Positions 8,915-14,080 of a stretch of DNA of 14,080 nucleotides are shown in pieces. Within the stretch, counting starts at the first letter, position 1. Each line of letters begins with the position of its first letter. The position numbers and the translations under genes are program-made. Under the pieces are notes generated by a model. The model was not told the DNA's origin. It made no database searches and saw only the letters and a list, made by a program, of their open reading frames with translations. Origin of the DNA: Treponema sp. (GTDB lineage Bacteria > Spirochaetota > Spirochaetia > Treponematales > Breznakiellaceae); assembly GCA_031275515.1 (NCBI GenBank), contig JAISOQ010000058.1, forward strand, positions 1-14,080, given 5' to 3'.

Positions 8915-9092
8915 ATTATCTTCTCCTTAATGCACACAATTTACGCACTCCATACGAAGCGCCTCCGGTTTACCCGGATTTATTACCCTACAGGACAGCA
9001 GCCGTGGATTATCTCCCACGAAGCCTGAAGGGATTCATACAAAACATTCAGCTAAACGGATCAACCAGATGCCGCCCAGCTTACACGACCGG
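8915..9092 (-). promoter_or_regulatory. rplJ-rplL intergenic region, structured leader candidate
   Basis: These 178 nt contain no gene. On the minus strand CGTGG (9020-9016) and CCACG (9007-9003) can form a 5-bp stem with an 8-nt loop, and a short CCGG/CCGG stem lies closer to rplL. No U-tract follows either, so neither looks like a terminator. The distal end holds the rplL ribosome binding site. The region may set the high L12:L10 synthesis ratio through translation or processing, but that is inference and I recognise no named motif. Confidence 0.3.
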
Positions 9093-9641
9093 CTAAGCCG
9101 CGCCGTTTTCGGCCTTCTGGTCTCCAACCGCCTTGACGGTACGCACCAGCCGGGCTGGAATATCGTTGAGGGCGGCGGCAACATTCCGTACCGGACCGTT
9201 CATCACCGACATAAGCATAGAGATAAGTTCCAGCTTACCCGGAAGTTTGGAGAAAGTTTCCACCTGCTGGGCGTCATAAACGGTCTTGCCCACGAGACCG
9301 CCTTTTACGCTCAAGACCGGCGCCTCTTTGATAAAATCAAAGAGCAGCTTGGCCACCTCATTGGAATCCTGGGGGGCGATAGCCACCGCCGTGGGACCTG
9401 CCAGATAAGCGGACACATCCGGGGCGGAGAGCTGTTCAAAGGCGATGCGGGCAAAATTGTTCTTCACCACCCTGAACTGAGCGCCTTTAGCCCTAAGCCG
9501 CTTCCGCAGAAGGGTGATCTGTTCCACCGTCAAACCCCGATAATCGGTGAAGATAAAATCTTCCGATATTTTAAAGGCTTCTTTAAGATCATTTATTAAG
9601 GATATTTTCGTATCCTGCAATCTTTTAGCGACAATCGCCAT
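9093..9641 (-). CDS. rplJ: 50S ribosomal protein L10
   Basis: L10 anchors the L7/L12 stalk on 23S rRNA. The protein has 182 residues, near the usual 165-180. The N-terminal rRNA-binding domain carries F-T-D-Y-R-G-L-T-V followed by L-R-K-x-L-R and a V-V-K-N-N segment, all typical of L10. The C-terminal part from about residue 135 is helical and would carry the L12 dimers. The ATG lies only 3 nt after the rplA TAG, and GAGGAG inside the end of rplA acts as its ribosome binding site. There is thus no room for an independent L10 leader directly before this gene. Confidence 0.97.
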   Translation of the reverse strand: MAIVAKRLQDTKISLINDLKEAFKISEDFIFTDYRGLTVEQITLLRKRLRAKGAQFRVVKNNFARIAFEQLSAPDVSAYLAGPTAVAIAPQDSNEVAKLLFDFIKEAPVLSVKGGLVGKTVYDAQQVETFSKLPGKLELISMLMSVMNGPVRNVAAALNDIPARLVRTVKAVGDQKAENGAA

Positions 9642-9644
9642 TTG

Positions 9645-10325
9645 CTACTCCTCATCCTTTATTGTGACCCACACCCCAGGCCCCATAGTGGAGGACACCG
9701 AAACGGTATTGATGAATTCGCCCTTAGCGTCAGCGGGACGTTTCCGCTTGATTTCGGAAACTACCGCACGGATGTTCTCTGCCACTTTCCCGGAGTCCAT
9801 AGAGATCTTCCCGACGGTCAGGTGCACTACCCCGGTCTTGTCGGCCCGGAATTCCACCCGCCCTTTTTTGAGTTCCGCCAGAGCGCCCTTGATGTCAAAG
9901 GTAACGGTTCCCGTCTTGGGATTTGGCATAAGACCCCGGCGGCCCAGAATCATACCGAGCTTACCTACGTCCTTCATCATATCCGGAGTGGCAACCGCCA
10001 CATCGAAATCCAGCCACCCGCCCTTTATCTTATCGATCAGGTCCTGGCCGCCTATATACGCGGCGCCGGCTTCCTGGGCTTCCTTTTCCTTTTCGGCTTT
10101 GCAGAAGACCAGAACCCTCTTTTCCGCCCGGAACTGATGGGGAAGCACCACCGTATCCCGCACGGACTGGCTCTTTTTCAGGTTCAGCTTTACCGAAACA
10201 TCTACCGCCTCATCGAATTTGGCAAACGCCAGGGTTTTCACCACTTCCAAAGCAGGCTCCAGCTCGTAGACAGCGGCAGGATCGTACTTTTTCAGACTGT
10301 CGAGGTATTTTTTTCCACGCTTCAT
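9645..10325 (-). CDS. rplA: 50S ribosomal protein L1
   Basis: L1 forms the mobile L1 stalk of the large subunit and in many bacteria represses its own operon by binding the mRNA near rplK. The 226-residue length is normal. Conserved blocks include F-D-E-A-V-D-V-S near residue 37, the L-G-R-R-G-L-M-P-N-P-K-T-G-T-V signature, and a C-terminal T-M-G-P-G-V. The start codon overlaps the rplK stop as ATGA (10322-10325), so the two are translationally coupled. rplJ begins 3 nt after the stop. Confidence 0.98.
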   Translation of the reverse strand: MKRGKKYLDSLKKYDPAAVYELEPALEVVKTLAFAKFDEAVDVSVKLNLKKSQSVRDTVVLPHQFRAEKRVLVFCKAEKEKEAQEAGAAYIGGQDLIDKIKGGWLDFDVAVATPDMMKDVGKLGMILGRRGLMPNPKTGTVTFDIKGALAELKKGRVEFRADKTGVVHLTVGKISMDSGKVAENIRAVVSEIKRKRPADAKGEFINTVSVSSTMGPGVWVTIKDEE

Positions 10326-10753
10326 TTTTCCACCTCAACGCCCATGGACCGGGCTGTCCCGGCAATGATCTTCATGGCCCCTTCAAGATCGTTGGCCGAA
10401 AGATCCGCCATTTTCAAACTGGCAATTTCTTCAAGCTTTGCCCGGGAAATCTTCCCGACCTTGGTCTTGTGAGATTCCCCCGATCCCTTTTCAAGACCAA
10501 TGGCCTTCTTGATTAGAACAGCAGCAGGCGGCGTCTTGAGAATGAAGGTGAAGGACTTATCACTATAAATAGTAATAACCACCGGGATGATAAGACCCGT
10601 TTCCATACTCTTCGTCCGGTCATTGAACTGCTGGACAAACTGGGGAGCGCTGACCCCGTGAGGCCCCAGAGCCGGTCCGACAGGCGGGGCTGGAGTCGCC
10701 TTACCCGCCGGGCACTGGAGCTTAACAAGGGCGGCGATCTTCTTCTTTGCCAT
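10322..10753 (-). CDS. rplK: 50S ribosomal protein L11
   Basis: L11 is part of the GTPase-associated centre with 23S rRNA and takes part in the stringent response on the ribosome. The 143-residue length is typical. The N-terminal domain carries the proline-rich P-A-P-P-V-G-P-A-L-G-P-H-G-V switch region. The C-terminal rRNA-binding domain has K-T-P-P-A-A-V-L-I-K-K-A and a final G-T-A-R-S-M-G-V. AAAGGAG (10765-10759) lies 5 nt before the ATG. The gene is preceded by a 104-nt leader able to fold into a three-way junction, and its stop overlaps the rplA start. Confidence 0.98.
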   Translation of the reverse strand: MAKKKIAALVKLQCPAGKATPAPPVGPALGPHGVSAPQFVQQFNDRTKSMETGLIIPVVITIYSDKSFTFILKTPPAAVLIKKAIGLEKGSGESHKTKVGKISRAKLEEIASLKMADLSANDLEGAMKIIAGTARSMGVEVEK

Positions 10754-10758
10754 AAAAA

Positions 10759-10819
10759 CTCCTTTGTAGTATGTCCGGCATTCACCGGACTAGCGAGAGC
10801 CTCCCGGCTCTCTCCTACA
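10759..10819 (-). promoter_or_regulatory. Three-way-junction leader before rplK (candidate autoregulatory operator)
   Basis: The minus-strand RNA between nusG and rplK can form three helices. UGUAG (10819-10815) pairs with CUACA (10769-10765) as a 5-bp closing stem. GAGAGCC (10812-10806) pairs with GGCUCUC (10801-10795) as a 7-bp stem capped by GGGA, a GNRA tetraloop. GUCCGG (10790-10785) pairs with CCGGAC (10778-10773) around a 6-nt loop. The closing stem runs into the rplK ribosome binding site (10765-10759). No U-tract follows, so it is not a terminator. L1 is known to repress L11-L1 operons from this position, but the fold is not the classic L1 site, so the ligand is uncertain. Confidence 0.5.
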
Positions 10820-10857
10820 TGCTTAGGCTTGCCCCTGCGCCGGGACGAGCCTGTTCG

Positions 10858-11415
10858 CTATAGCTTCTCCACCTGGAGGATATCCACCTCCACCGGAGTA
10901 TTTCTGCCGAATATACCCACCATAACGGTAAGTTTATTCTTCTCCTGGTTAACAACATCAATGGTTCCGGTAAAGGTCTCAAAGGGACCCTCGATGATCC
11001 TGACCTGTTCTCCAGCGGCAAAAGACTGCCGGGTCCGGACAGACCGTTCCCCTTTGATTTCTCCGGCCTTCTGCAGAATGGCCCGAACTTCGTCGCCGTG
11101 AAGGGGCTGGGGTTTCCGATCCGCTGAAGTCCCCACGAAAGCCGTCACCCCCTGGATGCTGCGAATCTTGGAACAGGTAACTTTCCACGCAAGATCAGGC
11201 AAATCCATCTCCACCAGGATATAACCGGGAAGAAATTTACGGATCTGGGTATGCTTCTTCCCATCCCGAACCTCCACCACTTCCTCGGAAAGGACCTTCA
11301 CATCCCGGACAACCGCCTTGTCAAGATCCCCGTTTTCGAGCATCATGCGGATAGTTTTTTCAATCCTGTTTTCGTATCCTGAATAGACATGGAGGACATA
11401 CCAGCCTGTCGCCAT
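10858..11415 (-). CDS. nusG: Transcription termination/antitermination factor NusG
   Basis: NusG binds RNA polymerase at the beta' clamp and links it to Rho or the ribosome. The protein has 185 residues, the common bacterial length. The NGN domain covers about residues 1-115, with W-Y-V-L-H-V-Y-S-G-Y-E at the start and the K-F-L-P-G-Y-I-L-V-E-M segment. The KOW domain covers about 130-185, with G-E-Q-V-R-I-I-E-G-P-F and the final G-R-N-T-P-V-E-V. It starts 13 nt after secE, as in most bacteria. Its ribosome binding site (AAGGGTAA) is weaker than that of its neighbours. Confidence 0.98.
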   Translation of the reverse strand: MATGWYVLHVYSGYENRIEKTIRMMLENGDLDKAVVRDVKVLSEEVVEVRDGKKHTQIRKFLPGYILVEMDLPDLAWKVTCSKIRSIQGVTAFVGTSADRKPQPLHGDEVRAILQKAGEIKGERSVRTRQSFAAGEQVRIIEGPFETFTGTIDVVNQEKNKLTVMVGIFGRNTPVEVDILQVEKL

Positions 11416-11428
11416 AGTTTACCCTTTA

Positions 11429-11608
11429 TTAGAATATCGCCTGCACGCCAAGGAGCAACAACACATCAACCAAGCCCAAAACAGCGGCGATAATGACGGT
11501 AGAAACAATAACCACTTTAACGGAACTGACAACATCATCCCGGCTCGGCCAAATGACTTTCCGCAGCTCGGCGTAGGATTCCTTGATAAATTGTAGTAGC
11601 TTACCCAT
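11429..11608 (-). CDS. secE: Preprotein translocase subunit SecE
   Basis: SecE is the small essential membrane subunit that clamps SecY in the Sec translocon. The protein has 59 residues, the usual size of the short single-span form outside enterobacteria. An amphipathic segment with E-L-R-K-V-I-W-P-S-R, the family signature, precedes one hydrophobic membrane span at about residues 30-52. I chose the ATG at 11608 because AGAGGA lies just upstream (11618-11613) and the product then matches the family length. An in-frame ATG at 11668 would run through the tRNA-Trp gene and is rejected. nusG follows after 13 nt. Confidence 0.95.
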   Translation of the reverse strand: MGKLLQFIKESYAELRKVIWPSRDDVVSSVKVVIVSTVIIAAVLGLVDVLLLLGVQAIF

Positions 11609-11638
11609 GCCATCCTCTTTTAGTGGAATCAATATACA

Positions 11639-11711
11639 CAGGCCAGGTAGGACTCGAACCCACAACATCCGGTTTTGGAGACCGGCGCTCTACCATTAGA
11701 GCTACTGGCCT
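11639..11711 (-). tRNA. trnW: tRNA-Trp (anticodon CCA)
   Basis: The minus strand folds as a full cloverleaf of 73 nt. The acceptor is AGGCCAG/CTGGCCT, the D-stem GCTC/GAGC and the anticodon stem CCGGT/ACCGG. The loop CTCCAAA gives anticodon CCA. The T-arm is GTGGG-TTCGAGT-CCTAC. The discriminator is G73, the usual tRNA-Trp identity base in bacteria. The 3' CCA is not encoded (TGT follows). It lies inside the operon between rpmG (5 nt upstream) and secE (30 nt downstream), so it must be cut out of the mRNA. Confidence 0.97.
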
Positions 11712-11716
11712 AAAAT

Positions 11717-11890
11717 CTATTTAATCTTCGTTTCTTTGTGCAGGGTATGCTTCCGGTCAAACGGACAATACTTGTTCATTTCTAACTTTTCCTGCATGTT
11801 CCGCCGGTTCTTCTTAGTAGTGTAGTTTTTCCTCTTACACTCGCTGCACTGTAACGCGATGAGTTCAACCACATTTTTTTTGCTTGCCAT
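11717..11890 (-). CDS. rpmG: 50S ribosomal protein L33
   Basis: This small gene encodes 57 residues starting M-A-S-K-K-N-V-V-E-L-I-A-L-Q-C. It has the L33 hallmarks: C-S-E-C-K-R-K-N-Y-T-T-K-K-N-R-R-N, then E-K-L-E-M-N-K-Y-C-P-F-D-R-K-H-T-L-H-K-E. The first zinc-knuckle pair is Cys15/Cys18. In the second pair only Cys42 is present, with Asp45 where zinc-binding L33 forms carry cysteine. The protein therefore sits between the Cys-containing and Cys-free types. GGGAGG lies about 4 nt before the ATG. The gene is flanked by two tRNAs in the operon, and its stop codon is 5 nt from the mature tRNA-Trp. Confidence 0.95.
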   Translation of the reverse strand: MASKKNVVELIALQCSECKRKNYTTKKNRRNMQEKLEMNKYCPFDRKHTLHKETKIK

Positions 11891-11955
11891 ACATCCTCCC
11901 TAACAGCCCTCTCGCCAAAGTTTCCCCGGAAAATAGTCTCTGCCGGAAAACAGAC

Positions 11956-12028
11956 AGCCCTCGATCAGAATCGAACTGATGACCTTATCCTTACCATGGA
12001 TATGCTCTGCCAACTGAGCTACAAGGGC
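11956..12028 (-). tRNA. trnT: tRNA-Thr (anticodon GGT)
   Basis: The minus strand gives a 73-nt cloverleaf. The acceptor is GCCCTTG/CGAGGGC with one G·U pair, the D-stem GCTC/GAGC and the anticodon stem TATCC/GGATA. The loop ATGGTAA gives anticodon GGT. The T-arm is ATCAG-TTCGATT-CTGAT and the discriminator is U. The 3' CCA is not encoded. It is the first gene of the operon, about 20 nt after the predicted transcription start. In many bacteria a tRNA-Thr(GGT) leads into tuf or secE at this locus. Here rpmG takes the tuf position. Confidence 0.97.
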
Positions 12029-12056
12029 CCGCTACACTGAATTACAATGTTTTGTA

Positions 12057-12085
12057 AAAATACCAGATACAAAGCGTTTCGTCAA
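12057..12085 (-). promoter_or_regulatory. Sigma70-type promoter of the tRNA-Thr/rpmG/secE/nusG/rpl/rpoBC operon
   Basis: On the minus strand TTGACG (12085-12080), a 17-nt spacer and TATTTT (12062-12057) match the vegetative promoter consensus. Transcription would start near 12050, about 20 nt before tRNA-Thr. It is the only strong promoter I see ahead of the operon. The bases after the -10 are AT-rich, not the GC-rich discriminator typical of stringently controlled E. coli stable-RNA promoters. Confidence 0.75.
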
Positions 12086-12109
12086 GAGGAAAGGCATGGT
12101 AAAATCAAA

Positions 12110-12140
12110 AAAAACCGGCTAAAATTAGAGACTGGTTTTT
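12110..12140. repeat. Inverted repeat in the 5' untranslated region of the MFS gene
   Basis: AAAAACCGG (12110-12118) and CTGGTTTTT (12132-12140) can form a 9-bp stem with one G·U pair and a 13-nt loop. It ends just before the ribosome binding site of the transporter gene. On the minus strand it is followed by eight T residues, so it could act as a weak terminator for transcripts coming from the transporter side, upstream of the operon promoter. The stem is mostly A/T and a chance fold is possible. Confidence 0.3.
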
Positions 12141-12152
12141 ATGGAGGGAAAT

Positions 12153-13421
12153 ATGGCAAAAAACGATACGAAGAAGGGATTTTCGGCCTATATGCCGGTC
12201 ACATTCCTGATCGGATGCGGATTTTTCACTATGGGCCTGATGGATCCGCTTTACGATACCTATGTTCCCCTGTTTCTCAGGCGGTATATAGGGTCAAACA
12301 CCCTGGTTGGAGGGGTTATGACCCTGGATAATATCCTCCAGCTTTTCCTGATCCCCGTTATTGCCGTCTGGTCCGACCGTACCCGCACGAGGATAGGCCG
12401 GCGTATGCCCTTCATTGTGGTGATGCTGCCCGTTTCGGCGGTTTTGTTTCATCTGATCCCGATTATGGCGGCCCTGTCTCTCTCGGCGCTGATTGCGATT
12501 CTTTTCATATTTAATATCTTTAAGACCTCGGTGCGGGGGCCCATAGTAGCCCTGATGCCCGATACCATCCCCGGAGATTTCCGGTCCGAAGCCAACGGGG
12601 TCATCAACACTATGGGGGGGATTGGGCTCATTGTGGGGACTTTGGCCCTGACCAGGCTTATGAACATACAGCCGGGACTGCCCTTTACCGTGGCCGGAGG
12701 CTGTATCATCGCGGCTGCCCTCATCCTGCTGCTGTTTGTCCGGGAGCGTATCCCCGAAGGCGCCGGGGAAGATTCCCACCTGCGGGTTGTGGATTCGGTA
12801 CGGACGGCGTTTTCCTCTGGGGATTCCAGTGTGGCCCGGATACTGCTCTCCCTTTTTTTCTGGTTCATGGCCTATGAGGGGGTAAAGCCTTTCCTGGGTC
12901 TCTACCTGGTGGAAGCTGTGGGGGTGGCCGAGTCGAATGCGGCCCTGGCCCAGGGAATTGCGGGGATTTCCAGCGTACTTTTGGCCATCCCTACAGGCTA
13001 TTTTGCCCACCGTATGGGCCGGCGAAACTATATCCGGTTGAGCCTGGCCCTCCTCACGGTTGTTTTGCTCCTTATACCGGCAACGGGCGCCATAGCCCTG
13101 AGCAGAGGCTTTTCCCAGAGCGGCAGGCTGGGACTTTTTCTCGCGCTGATGTTCCTCTACGGGGCGGTATGGATCGGGGTGGTGGTAAATTCCTTTCCCA
13201 TGCTCTGGCAGATGGCGGCTTTCAACAACATGGGGATCTACACGGGGCTTTACTACACATTCAGCCAGAGCGCCGCCATTCTTGCGCCGCCTGTTACCGG
13301 GGCGGTCATCGACTTGAGCGGTTACCCGGGGATCTTCATCTTTGGCGGGGCGTGTATGCTCATCGCATGGTTCATCATGGGCCGCGTGTCTGCGGGAGAA
13401 GCCAGGGACAGACCGAAATAG
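12153..13421 (+). CDS. MFS transporter, GPH/SLC45-like
   Basis: This is a predicted inner-membrane secondary transporter of 422 residues with about twelve hydrophobic segments: roughly 14-34, 50-73, 87-107, 110-128, 148-170, 176-196, then after a polar central loop (197-227) 228-250, 262-282, 293-313, 327-348, 361-383 and 392-411. The loop after the second span carries S-D-R-T-R-T-R-I-G-R-R (75-85), the MFS motif A in the form seen in GPH and SLC45 sugar carriers. A matching H-R-M-G-R-R-N lies between spans 8 and 9. V-R-G-P-I-V-A-L-M-P-D (127-137) also fits that group. I chose the ATG at 12153 because GGAGGG (12143-12148) precedes it. An ATG at 12141 would place the ribosome binding site inside the gene. 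The substrate is unknown; a sugar or glycoside is the best guess. It is transcribed divergently from the ribosomal operon. Confidence 0.85.
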   Translation: MAKNDTKKGFSAYMPVTFLIGCGFFTMGLMDPLYDTYVPLFLRRYIGSNTLVGGVMTLDNILQLFLIPVIAVWSDRTRTRIGRRMPFIVVMLPVSAVLFHLIPIMAALSLSALIAILFIFNIFKTSVRGPIVALMPDTIPGDFRSEANGVINTMGGIGLIVGTLALTRLMNIQPGLPFTVAGGCIIAAALILLLFVRERIPEGAGEDSHLRVVDSVRTAFSSGDSSVARILLSLFFWFMAYEGVKPFLGLYLVEAVGVAESNAALAQGIAGISSVLLAIPTGYFAHRMGRRNYIRLSLALLTVVLLLIPATGAIALSRGFSQSGRLGLFLALMFLYGAVWIGVVVNSFPMLWQMAAFNNMGIYTGLYYTFSQSAAILAPPVTGAVIDLSGYPGIFIFGGACMLIAWFIMGRVSAGEARDRPK

Positions 13422-13465
13422 GCAAATTGAAATGGGACGGCTGGTTTACGCCGCTCCCTCTTTTG

Positions 13466-13494
13466 GGGGCTCCGCCTCAAAGCCCCTGACTGTT
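13466..13494 (+). terminator. Weak candidate terminator after the MFS gene
   Basis: GGGGCT (13466-13471) and AGCCCC (13481-13486) can form a 6-bp stem with a 9-nt loop, 44 nt after the transporter stop. The following TGACTGTTTT is only modestly T-rich and begins several bases past the stem, so efficiency is doubtful. The rest of 13422-13534 shows no gene or other recognisable element. Confidence 0.3.
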
Positions 13495-13534
13495 TTCGGC
13501 GATACTTTCTCAAAAAGCATATTCTCCTGTCTGC

Positions 13535-13563
13535 TTGTTAAAATAATGAATGTATGGTATACG
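13535..13563 (+). promoter_or_regulatory. Promoter ahead of the fluoride riboswitch
   Basis: TTGTTA (13535-13540), a 17-nt spacer and TATACG (13558-13563) form a sigma70-like promoter. A TG one base before the -10 adds an extended -10 element. The start point would fall near 13570, placing the aptamer at the very 5' end of the transcript, as expected for a riboswitch. Confidence 0.6.
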
Positions 13564-13572
13564 TAAGACAAG

Positions 13573-13634
13573 AGGGAATGAAGTTCTCCCTGCCCTGACG
13601 GGCGAACCGCTTAATAAGCCGATGACTTCTACCA
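13573..13634 (+). promoter_or_regulatory. Fluoride riboswitch (crcB motif) aptamer
   Basis: The element matches the fluoride aptamer block by block. AGGGA (13573-13577) and TCCCT (13587-13591) form P1 around the 9-nt loop ATGAAGTTC, the same pattern as AUGGCAUUC in the known P. syringae aptamer. An optional hairpin GCCC-TGAC-GGGC (13592-13603) follows. Next come the conserved AACCG (13605-13609), a short CTT-AAT-AAG stem (13610-13618) and GATGACTTCTACC (13621-13633). The loop bases GAAGT (13580-13584) pair with ACTTC (13625-13629) to make the required pseudoknot. One small deviation is CCGATG where known examples have CUGAUG. It lies between a promoter and a terminator, directly before the NifU-like gene. 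Confidence 0.9.
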
Positions 13635-13667
13635 CCATTGTGGCAGAGTCGTCGGCTTTTTGTTTTT
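13616..13667 (+). terminator. Riboswitch-controlled intrinsic terminator (expression platform)
   Basis: AAGCCGATGACT (13616-13627) pairs with AGTCGTCGGCTT (13647-13658) as a 12-bp stem with one G·U. CCAC/GTGG (13632-13635 with 13640-13643) forms the tip. TTTTTGTTTTT (13657-13667) follows, partly overlapping the 3' arm. The 5' arm uses GATGACT, which the aptamer needs for its conserved core and pseudoknot. The two folds therefore exclude each other: fluoride binding should block the terminator and turn the downstream gene on. Confidence 0.88.
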
Positions 13668-13676
13668 GGAGGTTGT

Positions 13677-14080
13677 ATGATGTATTCGACAGAAATTGAA
13701 CGTATGTGTCCGGTCGCAAAAGGCGCATACCACGGGCCTGCGCCGGTGCCGGAAGAGGGCAAATGGGTGCAGGTAAAGGAAAATGGCGATATTTCAGGGC
13801 TTACCCACGGCGTTGGCTGGTGCGCTCCCCAGCAAGGGGCCTGCAAACTCACCTTGAACGTCAAAAACGGAATGATTGAGGAAGCGTTGATTGAAACCAT
13901 CGGCTGTTCCGGCATGACCCATTCGGCGGCGATGGCGGCTGAAATTTTGCAGGGCAAAACCCTGCTTGAAGCCCTCAACACCGACCTTGTGTGCGATGCC
14001 ATCAATGTCGCTATGCGTGAACTGTTCCTGCAAATCATTTACGGCCGCAGTCAAACGGCTTTTTCCGAAGGCGGCCTGCC
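13677..14080 (+). CDS. NifU/IscU-like Fe-S scaffold protein, partner of GGGtGRT protein (3' end outside window)
   Basis: An open frame from 13677 runs to the window end (134 full codons). It carries the NifU/IscU-type scaffold segments: G-W-C-A-P-Q-Q-G-A-C-K-L-T-L-N-V near residues 47-62, I-G-C-S-G-M-T-H-S-A-A-M-A near 74-87, and a later conserved cysteine in D-L-V-C-D-A-I-N. Together with the final I-Y-G-R-S-Q-T-A-F-S-E-G-G-L-P this resembles the anaerobe-specific scaffold-like proteins encoded next to GGGtGRT proteins, so the next gene off the window is probably that partner. GGAGG (13668-13672) lies 4 nt before this ATG and 7 nt before a second in-frame ATG at 13680; either could be the start. 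A role in Fe-S cluster handling is inferred from the family. Expression appears to be fluoride-controlled. Confidence 0.85.
   Translation, partial: MMYSTEIERMCPVAKGAYHGPAPVPEEGKWVQVKENGDISGLTHGVGWCAPQQGACKLTLNVKNGMIEEALIETIGCSGMTHSAAMAAEILQGKTLLEALNTDLVCDAINVAMRELFLQIIYGRSQTAFSEGGL

Noticed and set aside
11609..11668. Upstream in-frame ATG extending secE by 20 residues
   Set aside because: The extension would translate the tRNA-Trp gene. The ATG at 11608 has a good ribosome binding site and gives the family length.
12141..12152. ATG at 12141 as start of the MFS transporter
   Set aside because: The bases right after it (GGAGGG) form the ribosome binding site for the ATG at 12153.
13538..14038. 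166-residue minus-strand open frame across the riboswitch and NifU-like gene
   Set aside because: It runs antisense through a structured riboswitch and a conserved gene and has no recognisable product.

Overview
The window looks like a chromosomal segment of a spirochaete, most likely a Treponema-type organism with moderate to high GC. The clues are the gene order rpmG–tRNA-Trp–secE–nusG–rplKAJL–rpoBC, the protein sequences, and an asparagine at RpoB position 506 (E. coli 531), a residue characteristic of naturally rifampicin-resistant treponemes and borreliae. I cannot name the species from sequence reading alone.

About 11.8 kb is one minus-strand information-processing operon. A sigma70-type promoter at 12057-12085 leads into tRNA-Thr(GGT), rpmG (L33), tRNA-Trp(CCA), secE, nusG, rplK (L11), rplA (L1), rplJ (L10), rplL (L7/L12), rpoB and rpoC. 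It ends at a clear intrinsic terminator at 308-337. Spacing is mostly tight: rplK/rplA overlap as ATGA, rplA-rplJ are 3 nt apart, rpoB-rpoC 11 nt, and the rpmG stop lies 5 nt from tRNA-Trp. Three larger gaps (nusG-rplK 104 nt, rplJ-rplL 178 nt, rplL-rpoB 227 nt) carry RNA hairpins and are probably where ribosomal protein and polymerase output is tuned. The nusG-rplK gap can fold into a three-way junction with a GNRA tetraloop directly before the rplK ribosome binding site.

Beyond the rpoC terminator (1-300) is mobile-element debris: the C-terminal end of an ISAs1-family transposase on the plus strand, a plausible IS right end, and a cluster of four short palindromic GGTCTGACC-type repeats.

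Divergent from the operon is an MFS transporter of the GPH/SLC45-like type (12153-13421, plus). It is followed by the most interesting element: a sigma70-like promoter, a well-formed fluoride riboswitch (crcB motif) and an overlapping intrinsic terminator at 13535-13667. These lie directly upstream of a NifU-like Fe-S scaffold protein of the kind paired with GGGtGRT proteins, which runs off the window end. The architecture predicts fluoride-induced transcription of an Fe-S scaffold-like gene rather than a fluoride exporter.
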